64,000 bases of DNA from Coprinopsis marcescibilis (lineage: Eukaryota > Basidiomycota > Agaricomycetes > Agaricales > Psathyrellaceae): assembly GCA_004369085.1 (NCBI GenBank), contig ML210165.1, positions 62,001 to 126,000 on the forward strand, written 5' to 3'. Below the pieces are notes generated by a model. That model was not told where the DNA came from. It ran no database searches and saw nothing but the letters and a program-made list of their open reading frames with translations. The stretch's first letter is position 1, and each line of letters begins with the position of its first letter. The translations under genes and the position numbers were made by a program. Shown in pieces: positions 23,250 to 35,618 of the stretch.

Positions 23250-25164
23250 TCATGTGTGCAAGCCATCCTGTATCCCGGACTCCGCTTCGGAAAGACCGCG
23301 AAGAAATCCACTGGTATATGCGGCCTCCGCAACTGGAGGTACAATGTCAGAACCCAGAGTCGCAATGGTATCTGAAATGTACTGATTGACGAATCCAAGC
23401 CTAGAGTTGTTGTGAGCAGCAAAGATCTGAGCTGTCAACTTTCCATCTTCATAACCCTTGTTTTCGACGTCGTTTGAGCCCTCGTCGCGCGCCCGTTTCA
23501 GTGCAATTGCTTCGAAACGGCGTGCCATGGGTGAGCTCGCATGCTCTCTGCGTTCCATCAAAGGCAATTCTGCCTCATTGAGCATGAACGTATTGTTGAA
23601 AAGAGCAACGTTCTGCGTTTGAGCCGGGGTATGGTGGTATGAGAAGAACGTCTTGGGTAGAACAGTGCCGACGGCAGACTTGAAACACCATCCTGGGTCG
23701 TCGTCACAGTCTTCCTTCATATAAGCTACACGCATGCATAAGTCAGTCGAACATAAATAGATGAGAATGAAACCGCGGAAAACATACACCAAAAGCTCCA
23801 GCCACTAGTGTGACTAGTGTAACAATCGACCTGGACACCGCAGAAGTCCGAGCGTGCCTGGGTTTGGTTGGGGTCCGAGGCTAGGCTTTCAGGAGTTAGA
23901 GCACAGGACCATTCGCCGATGATCAATTCTCGCCGAGTTTCGTTTGCTGCCTCTTCAAGCGTCGATGCAACATTGGTCTCTATATCCTCTGCATGTTGCG
24001 TCGCCGTCTGTGCCCTGTCCTGGTCCGTGTACACAAAGTACGAGTGATGATCCTCCACAACGAAGTCTTTTCTTCCAGCAATAAAAGGTCCAAATCGCTT
24101 CATGTCGAAACCATTATGGGCGTAAAGCGGAAGTCGGCTTGCGTCTGGATCAGCCTGCCGTATTGTATCGATAGCGTTAGAGTCTTCAAGTTGATTCCAA
24201 CAGTCAGACGCTGCGGCTCCCAGACAAAAAGGGACTTGCTCACAAAAATCAATCAGCCCGTCAACATACTTGGGTTCATTGAGAATCTGGAGCCCCACGA
24301 CATTGTTCACATGAACAAATTGCTTAGCCAGATAGTCCAGGACTTGCATAGTCTTTTCGACATTGTGTGAATCATCGAACAAGTTAGCTTTCCCGTCCGA
24401 TACACCAGAATGATCCTGTCCATTTTGACTGCCAGGAGCTCCGTGGAGATCTACCAACACCCCAAGGCCATATTGTCCAGCGAGATTAATCGTCCGCACA
24501 ACCCGTGGCCAAGAGTTTTGGTAGACCTCGGATGCGTTTTCGTAGTCTGTGCCTTTGACAAAATCTGGCCCTAGGTTCCAATAACCGATTGGAAGGCGCA
24601 CGGTGTTGATCCCCACATTTGATAGGTACTTGAAATCAGATTCTGTGATGAATGTATCCCAGTGCCGTTCCAAGACAGAGCGTGCAGCCGACGTGTTCCC
24701 CCAGCCATATGCAATATCAATTTCGGAAATAGCGTCCCCTGCGGCGCATAAAAAGGGAGAGGGCGTCATCCATTTCTCGTGGACGAACCTGTTTCAGGAC
24801 AATCAGAAGCACTGCCGGAATGTAAACTGATTGGTACTCACCAGGAGCCCAAGTTAACAGCTTGCTGTTGTCTGTATCTATAAACAGAAGCCACCTTTTC
24901 ATCATAAGGGGGGAATTCCTGATACTCGATTGACGGCGCTGTGTACGGGTCGACCTGGCACTGAGGATTCGACATTTCCGTGACTGTCGGTAGAAAGCTG
25001 ATATTTTGTGGATCAATGAGGAGGGCATTGCCCGACTGTGCGTGAGCGTGGTGTGTTGTACCATTCAGGGCTGTTTGAGAGAGTGCTCCTGGGTACGGCT
25101 TGTAGTTCGCCTGGGTGACATCCAGGGCTAAGATGGCCGAGAGGAACGTGGCGTTGTTCACCAT
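23250..25164 (-). CDS. GH5 exo-beta-1,3-glucanase-like glycosidase
   Basis: The protein carries the glucan 1,3-beta-glucosidase pattern of family GH5: RYRQQQAVNLGSWFVHEKWM, GINTVRLPIGYWNLGPDF, LGVLVDLHGAPGSQNG, the acid/base Glu in LQILNEPKY, EDHHSYFVYT, and the nucleophile Glu in ELIIGEWSCAL. It then has FWCMF and a C-terminal extension of about 170 residues. The enzyme would trim beta-1,3-glucan in the cell wall or degrade wall material. No clear cleavable signal peptide is visible, so location is open. An in-frame Met lies 51 nt further upstream (25215), but a TATA box sits only 4 nt before it, so I prefer the Met at 25164. Short introns near 24770-24840 and 23730-23800 join the exons. Confidence 0.85.
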
Positions 25165-25218
25165 TTCAAGAACGAAGGTTTCTCTGAAGATGATTGAGAT
25201 GTCCCACATCACCATTGC

Positions 25219-25228
25219 TTATTATATA
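25219..25228 (-). promoter_or_regulatory. TATA box of the GH5 gene
   Basis: TATATAATAA on the minus strand, about 55 nt upstream of the Met at 25164 and 4 nt from the longer-frame Met at 25215. Its position argues for the downstream start. Confidence 0.55.
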
Positions 25229-25471
25229 GGAGACGTGAACTGTCGCTGGTCCTGGTTGATATGGATATTCCGTGCTGAGTTAAGCGCGCGTTGAGTGGGT
25301 TAAATTTCATCCTGAACTTCAGGTGGCCCCAGCACGAGGCCGATACGAAGACATAATGGCTGGTAATGATAATGTCGCGAGGCAATATAGCAGCGTGTCG
25401 TCGTCGTCGTGGTTGTCGGAGGCAAGAGAGTTTAGATCACATCCGCGAACCGGACTGTACTTGCGTCGGCA

Positions 25472-27017
25472 TTGACAAGCACGGCTTTCTCACGGGCTCT
25501 CATGTCCTCGACATCATCGACATGGTTGCCTAAGCCCATACTCAAGGCATTTCAGCTCGTTTATAGACTCTTGACAGATCCAAATCACTTCTGGAATCTT
25601 GCAACATTGGTTATCATTGGAGATGCAGTCCTCACTCGACTTATCATCGCTTATGTCCCTTGTACGTTCCGTTAAACGAGTTGATAGGATTTGAGGGAAT
25701 ATTCACAAAACACAGACACAGAAATCGATTGGGAGACATATATGATACAAACGGACGTATTCTTGAAAGGACAGCACAATTACTCTATGATTTCAGGACC
25801 AACTGGTCCGTTGGTGTGAGTTACCCTAGCAGTCGCTGGGGCTTCTGTTCTCATCTGGAACCACAGGTATCCCGCCGGACACGTTCGGATTCACCAGTTC
25901 CTATCCCAAGTGACAGATGGTGGCAAAGACATGCACTTGGCTCAGCAAATATACGCCCTACTTTACGTGGCATCGCTGTCGATGACCTGCGTAATTTACG
26001 GACAAACGCAAGCGGTTCCAAACTGGCTGCTCCTGTTCCTACCCTTCAGCAAGCGGCTTCACTCAATATTTGTGTTGCGCCTTTTCAACGATTGCTGGGC
26101 TGTTGTCCTATCTCAATTGTCCATTGTAGCACTCCAAAGAGGCCTCGATGATACTGGGTGCCTGCTGTTCAGGTAAACGATTTGCACTCATGCGGTTGTA
26201 ATTGATGTCCTCACCAATGTCACAGTGCAGCACTTTCTGTGAAAATGTCAGTACTGTTGTACTTCCCCGGCCTCGTTGTTATCCTGTTTAAGCGAAAGGG
26301 TCTCTTCCGAACCCTCGCCTACCTGGCTGCAATGGCCGCAGTCCAGTACGTGGTCGCCGTTCCATTCCTCAAGGAAGACCCTGTGGCATATCTCCGGTCG
26401 GCTTTTGACGTTGGCAGAGTCTTTCTTTACAAGTGGACCGTTAACTGGAGATTGGTCGACGAAGAAATCTTCTTGAGTCGGACTTGGGCCACGGCGTTGA
26501 TGGTCGGTCATATATCTGCCTTAGTTGCGTTCGGACTCTTCCGTTGGTGTAAACCTGACGGAGGCGTGTGGATTGTGCTGACCAAAGGCTTGAAAAGACC
26601 TCTGTTTCCTGCAGGAGTAGGGAAGGTAACACCGGATTGTGAGTTATTGCCCTGGTCAGCTCAAGCAGTAATCAGAACGAACCCTTCACAGACATAGCGA
26701 CAGTGTTGTTCACATCCAATCTTGTTGGCATTCTTTTCGCAAGATCCCTTCATTATCAGTTCTACTCCTGGTATGCCCAGTCGATTCCATTCTTGGCCTG
26801 GCGGACAAAGTATCCACTACCCTTGCGGTCTGTACTTTATTAGCAGTTTTTCGATTCAGCTACTGACGCCGGAACTAGCATCGCTCTTCTCGTGGGCATT
26901 GAGTATGCATGGAACGTGTACCCTTCTACAAAGTTCTCCTCAGGAATTCTGCTTGTGGCGAATAGCCTCCTGCTGGTTGGAGTTTGGTTTGGGTACCCAA
27001 CCGGTCGGAGGGGATGA
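25472..27017 (+). CDS. ALG3: ALG3 alpha-1,3-mannosyltransferase
   Basis: Exon 1 reads PILKAFQLVYRLLTDPNHFW and IIGDAVLTRLIIAYVP. It is joined by a phase-1 intron (25662-25715) to YTEIDWETYMIQTDVFLKGQ, then YSMISGPTGPLVYP, the first luminal loop diagnostic of Dol-P-Man:Man5GlcNAc2-PP-Dol mannosyltransferase. Further blocks are LAQQIYALLYVASLSMTCVI, VLRLFNDCWAVVLSQLSIVA, AALSVKMSVLLYFPGLVVIL, YKWTVNWRLVDEEIF and LHYQFYSWYAQSIPFLAWRT, with an ending GVWFGYPTGRRG. It is a polytopic ER protein that adds the first luminal mannose to the N-glycan precursor. Four or five introns are needed. The P4H-like gene begins 214 nt downstream on the same strand. Confidence 0.93.
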
Positions 27018-27230
27018 TAGTCAATGCGTTGCATTAAAATATAGTCTCTGAACATACGCTACACCAGTTATGTATCTGTAGCATCCGTAAACACATTGGA
27101 TAACATGAGTAGGAAGAATGATTTGTCTGCGTCCGCCATGTACTCGTTGCCGGTACCATCATAACTGCAGCACTTGGTGTGCGCTCACTTTTCTCTTTCT
27201 GACCGCGACCACAACTTACGTACAAATCAA

Positions 27231-28255
27231 ATGCCACCCAAGCGAAAGTCTAAAGGTAGCAAGGCAGGCCCTTCAATTACACCCCCTGCAAGGAAACCTG
27301 CAGTTACCCCAGTAACCTTCCCTGAAATCCAACCTAAAGAAGACCTTGACTGTCGGACGGTACTTGACGACCAAATCCTCATCGTTGATGTATGGCTTTG
27401 CACATTACTGAATTTCACTCAAATTAACGTCCAGCCTAACCAAACAGGACTTTCTTTCTCCATACGAATGCAAAGAATATATAAAGTTCATCGATTCTCT
27501 GCCACTTGAGCTCACACCTCCCAAGAAACGAGGAGAAGCTGAACGAGTGAACCGTGAGTCCACCCTCGCCGCCTCTCAAGGTCTTCCGACGTTCTACCAC
27601 CTGTGTCTCCTTAGATCGCTTCTCTGTGCTCTCCTTGGACTTTTCAGAAAAGCTACATGCTTTGCTGACGCCTCATCTACCATCGTTCCCCTACCCGACA
27701 TCGATGCCCAGGCGAGTCGCTGCTCAATTAGAGAGTAACTGCATGAGGCATCCCCGTTCATTCAATTCGAATATTCGCGTTTACAAATACACGCCTGGCC
27801 AGTACTTTGGGTGAGTCGCAAAGACGTCACAAACTCAGGTTAGATTGATGATGTCCATGAATCTTGTATCGTTTCAGGCCTCATTACGACGAAGCAGTAA
27901 AGGATTCTATTACGGGAGCAATCTCGGAGTGGACGTTATTGATATATTTGACCGGCCAAGAGGACGGAGTGGAAGGAGGGGAGGTATTGGACTAATTTCA
28001 TACTCACCGTCACAGTATTGACCTACTTGCCACTGACAGACGCTGTTTTATAATGAGCAGCAAGGAAAGCCCCGGGAAACCATCACTCCTCCACTCAAAC
28101 GCGGATCTGCGCTGCTCCATAGGCACGTTTTCAGGTTTGTTATACGTCTGTGTTGCTAAACTAGTTCTAGACATGGATTCGAATGCATGCTGCACGAGGG
28201 GTCACCTGTCCTCAAAGGGACCAAATATGTGCTAAGATCGGACTTGATGTTCTAA
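27231..28255 (+). CDS. 2-oxoglutarate/Fe(II) oxygenase, prolyl 4-hydroxylase type
   Basis: A basic N-terminus (MPPKRKSKGSKAG) could be a nuclear signal. The catalytic core begins DDQILIVDDFLSPYECKEYI and includes SNIRVYKYTPGQYFGPHYDE, in which His-x-Asp are two iron ligands. WTLLIYLTGQEDGVEGGE follows, then TITPPLKRGSALLHRHGFEC and MLHEGSPVLKGTKYVLRSDL, with the distal His in LHEG and a basic residue for 2-oxoglutarate. It ends just after, at DLMF. The domain order is that of the P4Hc family; the substrate (a protein prolyl or other side chain) cannot be told. About 250 residues after removing five short introns. The small, core-only form argues against a secreted collagen-type enzyme. Confidence 0.88.
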
Positions 28256-28303
28256 TGAGTTGGAATACAAACATTAAGCAGAAAGTATTCATCCAACAGG
28301 ATA

Positions 28304-29897
28304 TTACCGTCTGCTCTTCATCTTTTTGTGTCTGGTGGGCATTCCTGCCTCCACGACGTCATCATCTCTGTCCCTATCGTCTGCTCTGCTTCTTCCTCCT
28401 GCTCCTCCGTCTCTCCGACGTTTCCTCCCTTGGTCTTCTTTAGAGTCTTGGTCCTTAATCTCGTTTACAGCAAGCCGTTCTGCCTCAGAGACGCGTTCTT
28501 TGAGCAGCGAGATCTCCTCAGTATCCATTGGCCATGCGTCCATCTTCTTTCCAATAACCTTTTCGATTCGCTGAAGGAGTTCAACGTCATACTGGGTGAC
28601 GAGTGTGACTGATTTTCCGGCGCGACCTGCACGTGCTGTACGACCAACACGATGGATATAATCTTTGGAATGTGTGGGGATATCGTAGTTGATGATAACA
28701 TCGACGGAGGGGATATCGAGACCTCTTGAGGGACAGGTTCAGAAAGCCGAAGGAATCGTTCGGATACTAAATTACTTACCGACTGGCAACATCAGTTGCT
28801 ACGAGAATACTCCTTCCACCGCTTTTGAATTTTCCAAGAGCACCTAAACGTTGGCTTTGGCTCAGTTGTCCGTGGAGGGGAACCGCTGGGAATCCGAGTG
28901 TCCGTAGGATGATAGAGAGCCTTAAACACAATTGTAAGGGATATTCCGAGCGAAAGTTGAAAACACCTACAATCGTGCATCACGGACGGTTCGGGTGAAG
29001 ACGATGATGGAATTTTGTACAAGGGAGTTGGCCAAGTAGATCAAGGACACGACCTTATCCTTCAATGGCATCAGGAGGTAGTGTTGTAGGAGTGTTGACA
29101 CGGTTTGATATCTGGAGAAATATAAGTTTCGAATCTAGAACTGGAACTCTGAACTGTGCTTACTTTCCGGATACTTCTACTCGGATAGGATTTACCAAAC
29201 TTGCTCTCTGTAGCTTCGCGACCTTGGAAGTCATGGTAGCCGAGAAGAGGTACGTCGTTCGTTCCTTAGGAATAAGCTTGAGGATTCTGTCAATCGCAGG
29301 GCCGAAGTCCATGTCCAATAACCGATCAGCCTCATCGAGCACCTGTAAAATGCGGTTATTGAATGAGCACAATAAGAAGCGAGGACTAAATACCAAGAAC
29401 TTCAATGTCCTTAGGCTGAACCCCTTGGTCTCCTCTAAATGCTGAAGCAATCGTCCTGGCGTTGCGACGATGACGTGTGGTCGCTTGGCCAGTGCAATAG
29501 CCTGTGTTGGAACGTCCATACCACCAACTATTACAGCGCATCGAGCTCCCATTGAAGCACCGAGGGCTTCAAACTGTTGCGAGATTTGATATGCCAGTTC
29601 GCGGGTTGGAGCAAGGACGCACGCAAAAAGACCTTTTGGTTCCTCCCAGAGCTTTTGCAAAATCGGCAGGGCAAAGGCTGCAGTCTTTCCTGAGCCCGTT
29701 TCGGCGACGCCGATAATATCTCGGCCTTCCAGAGCATGGGGCAAGGATTCAGATTGAATTTCGGTAGGATTCTTGTACCCGACTTGTTCAAGCGCTTCCA
29801 GCAAAGGCTTTATCAAACCGAGAGACTCGAAAGTTGCTGGTGTTTTCTCTTCATCTGGTGCAGTAGACGAAGTACTGGCGTCTTCTGGAGCGGGCAT
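28304..29897 (-). CDS. RRP3: DEAD-box RNA helicase Rrp3
   Basis: All helicase motifs are present in order: Q motif [20 protein letters not shown] with [10 protein letters not shown], motif [35 protein letters not shown], motif [55 protein letters not shown] and [13 protein letters not shown]. The overall sequence fits the Rrp3/DDX47 subfamily, which acts in the nucleolus on 18S pre-rRNA processing. An acidic/basic tail ([18 protein letters not shown]) ends KKMKSRR, a likely nuclear signal. Length is about 460 residues, normal for the family. The gene is divergent from TRS130, with 283 nt between starts. Confidence 0.94.
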
Positions 29898-30180
29898 TTT
29901 GGGATTTTGGCGGTTGATCGTCGAAGAGGAAGAACCAAAATTTGGCGGCGTCTATTTGTCAGTTTCTCACGGCTGTCTAAATGCAACCAATGATGATAAT
30001 TCCCGGGCCAATTAGATCACACCTACCTCTTGCTCATACCTTTGCATGCTCGACTGCGCGGGCGCATTCTAAAGCTAATCCGAACCTCGACGCACCCATC
30101 GACGACGGAATCATATTGAAAGCGATCGAAAACGCGACGGAATCGCCAGAGGCTGGGCTCGGGACCTTGAAGCAACCACA

Positions 30181-33100
30181 ATGCCGACGGAACATCAGGT
30201 CCTCGTTTCCTACACTGGGCCCAAGTTCTTTCTCGGAACTCAGAAATGGAATATCTTCCACCAGTCGATGGTTTCCCAATTCCCGTTGCAAAACGTTCAA
30301 TGGCGGTCATCTTCACGAAACAGTAATGTCAAGACCATTCCATCTCTGGATGTCAAGCTAGTTCTCCTGGAGTATGTTCGCGATGAACTGGCTTCCCAAG
30401 TGCCTTCTACGATTCTGGAAAAGCCTATCCTTCATGTTTACATTGCACACTGTGAGGTAGCTACTCAAGCCGTGTTTTATGCGGTTCAGCTCATTGCAAC
30501 TTCGTTCAGGATCACGATCTAGACACTTACAAGGCGTTGAAGAAGGAGATCAAGGAATGGACCATGCTTGTCTCCCAGAAGAAGAATCCAGAATGGTTAA
30601 TACTCCAGATCGTCACGCCAGACCCTGCAAAACAACCTCGTACCGGTCTCTTCGGCGGTTCTGTGCTCGAGAAACTGAAGGCAGACTTCAATCTCCCTGA
30701 CAAACGAAATCGGTAATTGTCTTCGGTCTACCAGAGACCTATCCTTCTCTCTGACATCCTGTCCAGGTGTGCTCAGATCAGCTATTCACCCAACCTTGAG
30801 AACCGCCTCCTATGGGCAGAGTTTCACAGCTCCATGAAAGAATGCTTGTCGTATGCCCTGGACAACGCCATCTCTCAGCGGCAAGAAGATGTTCGGAGAT
30901 CCGAAAGCCAGCAGCAAATGCCAGGTTGGAATTTTTGCACGTTCTTTATCTTGAAGGAGAGCCTTGCTCTCTCCTACGAAGGGATCAATCTCTTCGAAGA
31001 CGCGCTGGCCCAGTACGAAGAACTGGAATCATCCTTTCTACAGGTTTCAAAGGAGAGGAATATGTCATGGTTTGGAGCCTTGATCAACCCTGCCGACGGT
31101 GATGACTCTGCCCCCTTGCTGTCACCCAGCAAGAAACCATATCGAGAACTTATCTTGGCCAACAATATCTCAATCTTCGACCTCAGGGTATACATTCTGT
31201 CCCGCCAGTGTCGACTGATTGCGAAGGCTGGCCAAGTAGACCGAGTACCGCGGAAAGTTGGGGCTTTTCTAGGCTCTATGAGCAAAAGCCTTGCTCAGGT
31301 TTTGGTGGGTAACATCGCAGTCAAATCGGATCTCGCTCACATTCTTGGTCGAAAAGGAAACACTGCCAAGATTTTTCATACAATCCTGGGTTTACTCTGC
31401 TGCTACCGATACTGTGGAACAATTAAAGACTTGGATGCAGAAATACCCCCCAAAGAACGGAGAGAAGGCAGTTTACGCTGGGATTGGAGAACTTCTCGAC
31501 TTAGCTCGGTCACAAGTAGGTCCCATCGAATAACCCCAGTTCCAGCCTTCTCATCGCTAGGATATCAGCTCGACGTAATTGGGATCGAGCTGGGCACGTT
31601 GCCTGATACCCCACCTTTTTCCATGTCTTTGCCCAATCGGAGTAAAGGCCGCTCCTCGTCGGACAGCGGTGCAGTCACCAACAAATCTCTTCTCGATGTG
31701 CTGGACCATCCCGAAAACTTTTACGATCTCTATGTACATCACGCCAACGAAGCTATCGCCATGTACGCAAAGTCGGATCGAAGTCGCTTTGGTGTAAAGC
31801 TCTACGGATGTATCGCTGCGCTTGACCTGTAAGTTGAACTTCCTCATGATGGTTCACTTCTATATGTTTTCTTTCCAGGCATCGAGGAAACCTGCAACGC
31901 GCTTTACAAACATACTCATCCCTGGCGTCTCACTACTCCCCTCACACCTGGGTCTCTATGGAGTCTTATATGTTTTCACGGGCCCTAGACACCCACAAGA
32001 AACTCGAAAAACCTCGGGATAGTGAATGGATCCATCTAATCTTGTCCTTCCTCAAAGCATTTGTGGAGAACTCCGGTGCAGAGGCGTTAATCTCATCCAG
32101 CAATTCAAACGGCTATGTGTCCGATTTTGTGCATGAAGTCAAGGAAGTTGCCGCCGGACTCGACAATGGTAGGTCCCCATCGCGGTCAATGCTGGCAGCC
32201 GAATCTAACTCGAGTAGACATTCGTTATGCGGACCACCCCATTTTATCACTTGAAGTCGCGAGAACGGCAACTCTCGCCGGTGATAGAGATGGTTCAACC
32301 TTGGAAGTCACCGTTTGCAACAATCTGCCCTGCGTAAGTCCCTAATTCCTTTCCCTTGTTCTCGATGGATTTTGACTTCCCCGAAGCCATTCCCAGCCGA
32401 CGAAATCCTGGTTATACTCTCAGGCCGCGACTTCGAAAGATTTCAATTCACTACAACAACTGAGAGCCTTCCACCTGGGAAGAGCAAAGTCACGCTATTC
32501 TGTCCTGTGAGTCTTGTTACAAATTCAAAACCGTGGCCGCTAACTGCGCTTTAGAATGCAGCATCTGGGACCTTCTTTGTTGACTCAAGCGACGTTCGTG
32601 CGACGAAGCTTCTCTTACAATACCCACAGCGGAAGAGCACATATTCCACAAATCACCAGATTGTGCGGGTCAATCCTGACCCGCTGGCTCTGAACGTCCG
32701 GGTCTTCCAGTCTAGAACAGGTAGGAACTCATGCGAATCGCCCCATGATTAAGCTGATAGGTATAGTCGAGCTTGGAAAGCCGTTCAGTGTTTCGCTTCG
32801 CGTATGGACCGGGAGAAACGCTATCGATACCCTCGAACTTCGCCTTTCTGCTCCGTCAGCGTCTTTTAGGTTCAAAGATGCATCATTGGACGATGGTATG
32901 AAACCTGACTCTCAGCCGAAATTGTCGTTAAAGCTCACTCAACATACAGAGGACTCTGAGATTAATCTCGAAACCGATCACAACGGGATAAAGCTTAAAG
33001 ACCTGCCAAAAGACACGACCGTTCGCCTTTCCATTCCTTATTCTGAATCAATCAGCACACAATCCATGGTCTGCACCGACACTTTCTCACTTTATCCGAA

Positions 33101-34636
33101 GCTGAATAAAGCCATCTTGCTAGCGGGTCGACACAGAAGTTGATTATACCACAGTGGACGAGCCTGACTTGCAGCGAATCATGAGATTTGCAAGCAATAT
33201 CAGCCCAAGTTTGCCCATTTCTGTTCGCGTGCAAGATTGGTTCCGCGAATCAAGGTCTTTGTTCATTCTTATTCCTGACTGTTCCATATGTCTAAAGGGA
33301 ACGCCAGGTTAATATCGTCGTTTTCGGTCAAGTCGACAACACATCAGTACATCCGTGTGGCATCTGCCCGCCTGGTGGTGCCGGAAGGGTTGAAAGGCAT
33401 ACAGGTGACTCCATGCAATATTCGACAAGGCATTATCGTACGTGGGTTGATCTGCCCTCTGGCCCTCATGATGACTTATTGTTGCGCAGACTGTGACGCC
33501 CAATGAGAATGCGAACTTCCTTTTCGCTTTGGACTCTATGGATGAGGCCGGTATGTGCGCCTCTTCGTGATATATGAAATGCCTGACCAATGTAATAACT
33601 AGGTGGCGAGTCGCTCAGTTTCCATATCAAGTACCGCTTACTTCGCGAAGGTATGCTAGATTATGTTCAGGTCATGCATTCCCTGACGATGTTCCTTTAT
33701 AGAGGTAGCCAGTATCATCGAGGACCAAGTACGATCAGTGCTGGAGCAATCGTCCAAATCTCAGGATATTCGACCGCTGGTTGTCGAGAAGTTGATCGAA
33801 CTTCTTGAACGGGATGCTAACTGGGTGTCTCTATACAACATAACCGGAGAAATCGAACTGCCGGACCCAGCGAAAGAAGATCACGAACTAGGTGAAATGC
33901 TTTCCAAAACCATTGAGGTGTGTTCTCGACGTCCGCGACCGGAGGCTCGAGCTTAGAGTTGACCGGTTTCAACAGCAACTCAAACATCATCGACATCCCA
34001 AACAACCTGAAGGGATTTGGCGTGAGCTCACCTTGCCTGTGGATGTGCCAGTAAAAAGCGTAAGTGATTTCCCGATGCGAATACGATGGTAGTTGATGCT
34101 TGAAAAGATTGTGGCAACGGCGAGCATCAACATTATTTCAACCCCCTTCAGCGCAAGTCAAGGCCTCGATGCACCACTATCGCTATATGCTGGACAACCC
34201 ATCAACGCCGAACTCGTCATTCGAACATCATTCAGATGGGGAACGGAGGACGATACAAGTCAGAAATATGTGCTGAACTACCAAATTGAAGACATGACCC
34301 GCGAATGGCTTATCGGTGGTGTAAAGCAGGGTGACTTTATAGCAGAGGTGCGTAACTTCTCAATCCTGCTCGGCGAGCTCGAAAATGATTAATGTCGAGC
34401 AGAAGGACGGGCAAATATCGATTCCTCTCACTCTGATGGCCCTCCACCACGGCGAATTCGGACTGCCCAAAGTACATGTACAAGCTCGGCTCAGTGGGCG
34501 AGACGTAACTATGAACTCTCGGGCTCCTCCCAGTGTTGAGACATACCAGCAGCACCGCGCTGTCAAGGTACTTGTTCTTCCTCGAGGAGGTCGGAGCACA
34601 TTCGTTATTTCAATGGGCGCTGATCCTGATTATTAA
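30181..34636 (+). CDS. TRS130: TRAPP II subunit Trs130 / TRAPPC10
   Basis: The N-terminus (MPTEHQVLVSYTGPKFFLGT) and following blocks ILEKPILHVYIAHCE, ALKKEIKEWTMLVSQKKNPE, LFGGSVLEKLKADFN, RCAQISYSPNLENRLLWAEF and WNFCTFFILKESLALSYEGI match the Trs130/TRAPPC10 trunk. Towards the end, Ig-like beta-rich segments precede the family's C-terminal signature VLVLPRGGRSTFVISMG, and the stop follows at 34636. TRAPP II is a tethering complex and exchange factor for Ypt31/Rab11-type GTPases at the late Golgi. More than ten short introns interrupt the gene; several middle splice sites are inferred only from frame changes. The length (about 1,200 residues) is normal. The next feature downstream is a tRNA gene. 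Confidence 0.9.
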
Positions 34637-34803
34637 TTGTTACCCCTTTGTCAACACTATTCATTCAGCACTTATCATGATCTCCATTGTAATACCAGCG
34701 CTCTGGCCTGGACACTACTTGTTCGAACTTCAACTTGAGATCCGGAGGCTCAACTGGCCTATGTCGGGCCGCCGATAGGGGTACTGGTATAGCACCTAAC
34801 ACA

Positions 34804-34895
34804 TGCCCCATGGCTGAGTTGGTTACAGCGTCCGACTGTTAAGAATCTGTTCTCAGCTCATCGGAAGGTCGTGAGTTCGAGCCTCACTGGGGCAG
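34804..34895 (+). tRNA. tRNA-Asn (GTT), with intron
   Basis: Cloverleaf read by eye: acceptor TGCCCCA with TGGGGCA and discriminator G; D stem GCTG/CAGC; anticodon stem TCCGA/TCGGA; loop CTGTTAA with anticodon GTT; T arm GTGAG-TTCGAGC-CTCAC. An intron of 18 nt sits after the base next to the anticodon, the canonical eukaryotic position. The first base pair comes out as U1-A72. Confidence 0.9.
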
Positions 34896-35182
34896 GTTAT
34901 ATTTTGGTTGGGTCTACCACTGCATTATCGAATAAGTTTAGGATCCTCCGATTTATTTTTCTGCTGCATTTTTCTGAAATGAGGCGTCACTTAACCTTTA
35001 GCCTTGCATCCAAAATGCGGTGGTGGGGTCTCTAGACACTGGATGCATCGATATACATCATTGAAGTTGAAGTTCAACGTTGAACTGACAATGAACCTGA
35101 GTGAATGAAGGGGATATCTACCTCTAGGCTGCCTCTACCCCTTACTCTAAAGATTGGACTGTCCGAATGCCAAAAAAGCTGC
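34896..35182. other. spacer between tRNA-Asn genes
   Basis: No gene seen in this 287-nt spacer, which separates the plus-strand tRNA gene from the three on the minus strand. Confidence 0.4.
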
Positions 35183-35274
35183 CTGCCCCAGTGAGGGTTG
35201 AACTCACGACCTTCCGATAAGCTTGGAACAAGTTCCTAACAGTCGGACGCTGTAACCAACTCAGCCATGGGGCA
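35183..35274 (-). tRNA. tRNA-Asn (GTT), with intron
   Basis: The same mature sequence pattern as the plus-strand copy (TGCCCCA acceptor, GTT anticodon, G discriminator) but with T-loop variant TTCAACC. The intron is 18 nt and different in sequence from the other copies. Confidence 0.9.
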
Positions 35275-35396
35275 CATAACATATACGTCGTCCCCGACCC
35301 CTCCGACCCGCCATCTTGCTTTCACGTCGGTAGAGGCTCGGGAGGTCCATTGAGAAATACAAAAAAGCGTTGAATATGGCTTCTGAGCAAAAGGTA

Positions 35397-35493
35397 CTGC
35401 CCCAGTGAGGCTCGAACTCACGACCTTCCGATGAGCTTCAAAGTAAATCTACTTTTAACAGTCGGACGCTGTGACCAACTCAGCCATGGGGCA
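35397..35493 (-). tRNA. tRNA-Asn (GTT), with intron
   Basis: Third copy of the family. D loop has TTGGTCA in place of TTGGTTA. The intron is the longest of the four (23 nt). T loop TTCGAGC as in the plus-strand copy. Confidence 0.9.
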
Positions 35494-35618
35494 GATATCG
35501 GAAGCCCAGGCCCGATGCCCCCGATTGGCGAACGTTGGTAGATAGGTGTCAGTTGTTGCGTTTAGTAGCGAAGCAAAAAGACTCTCGGACCTCAGAGAGG
35601 TTAGCAAGATATATCTTG

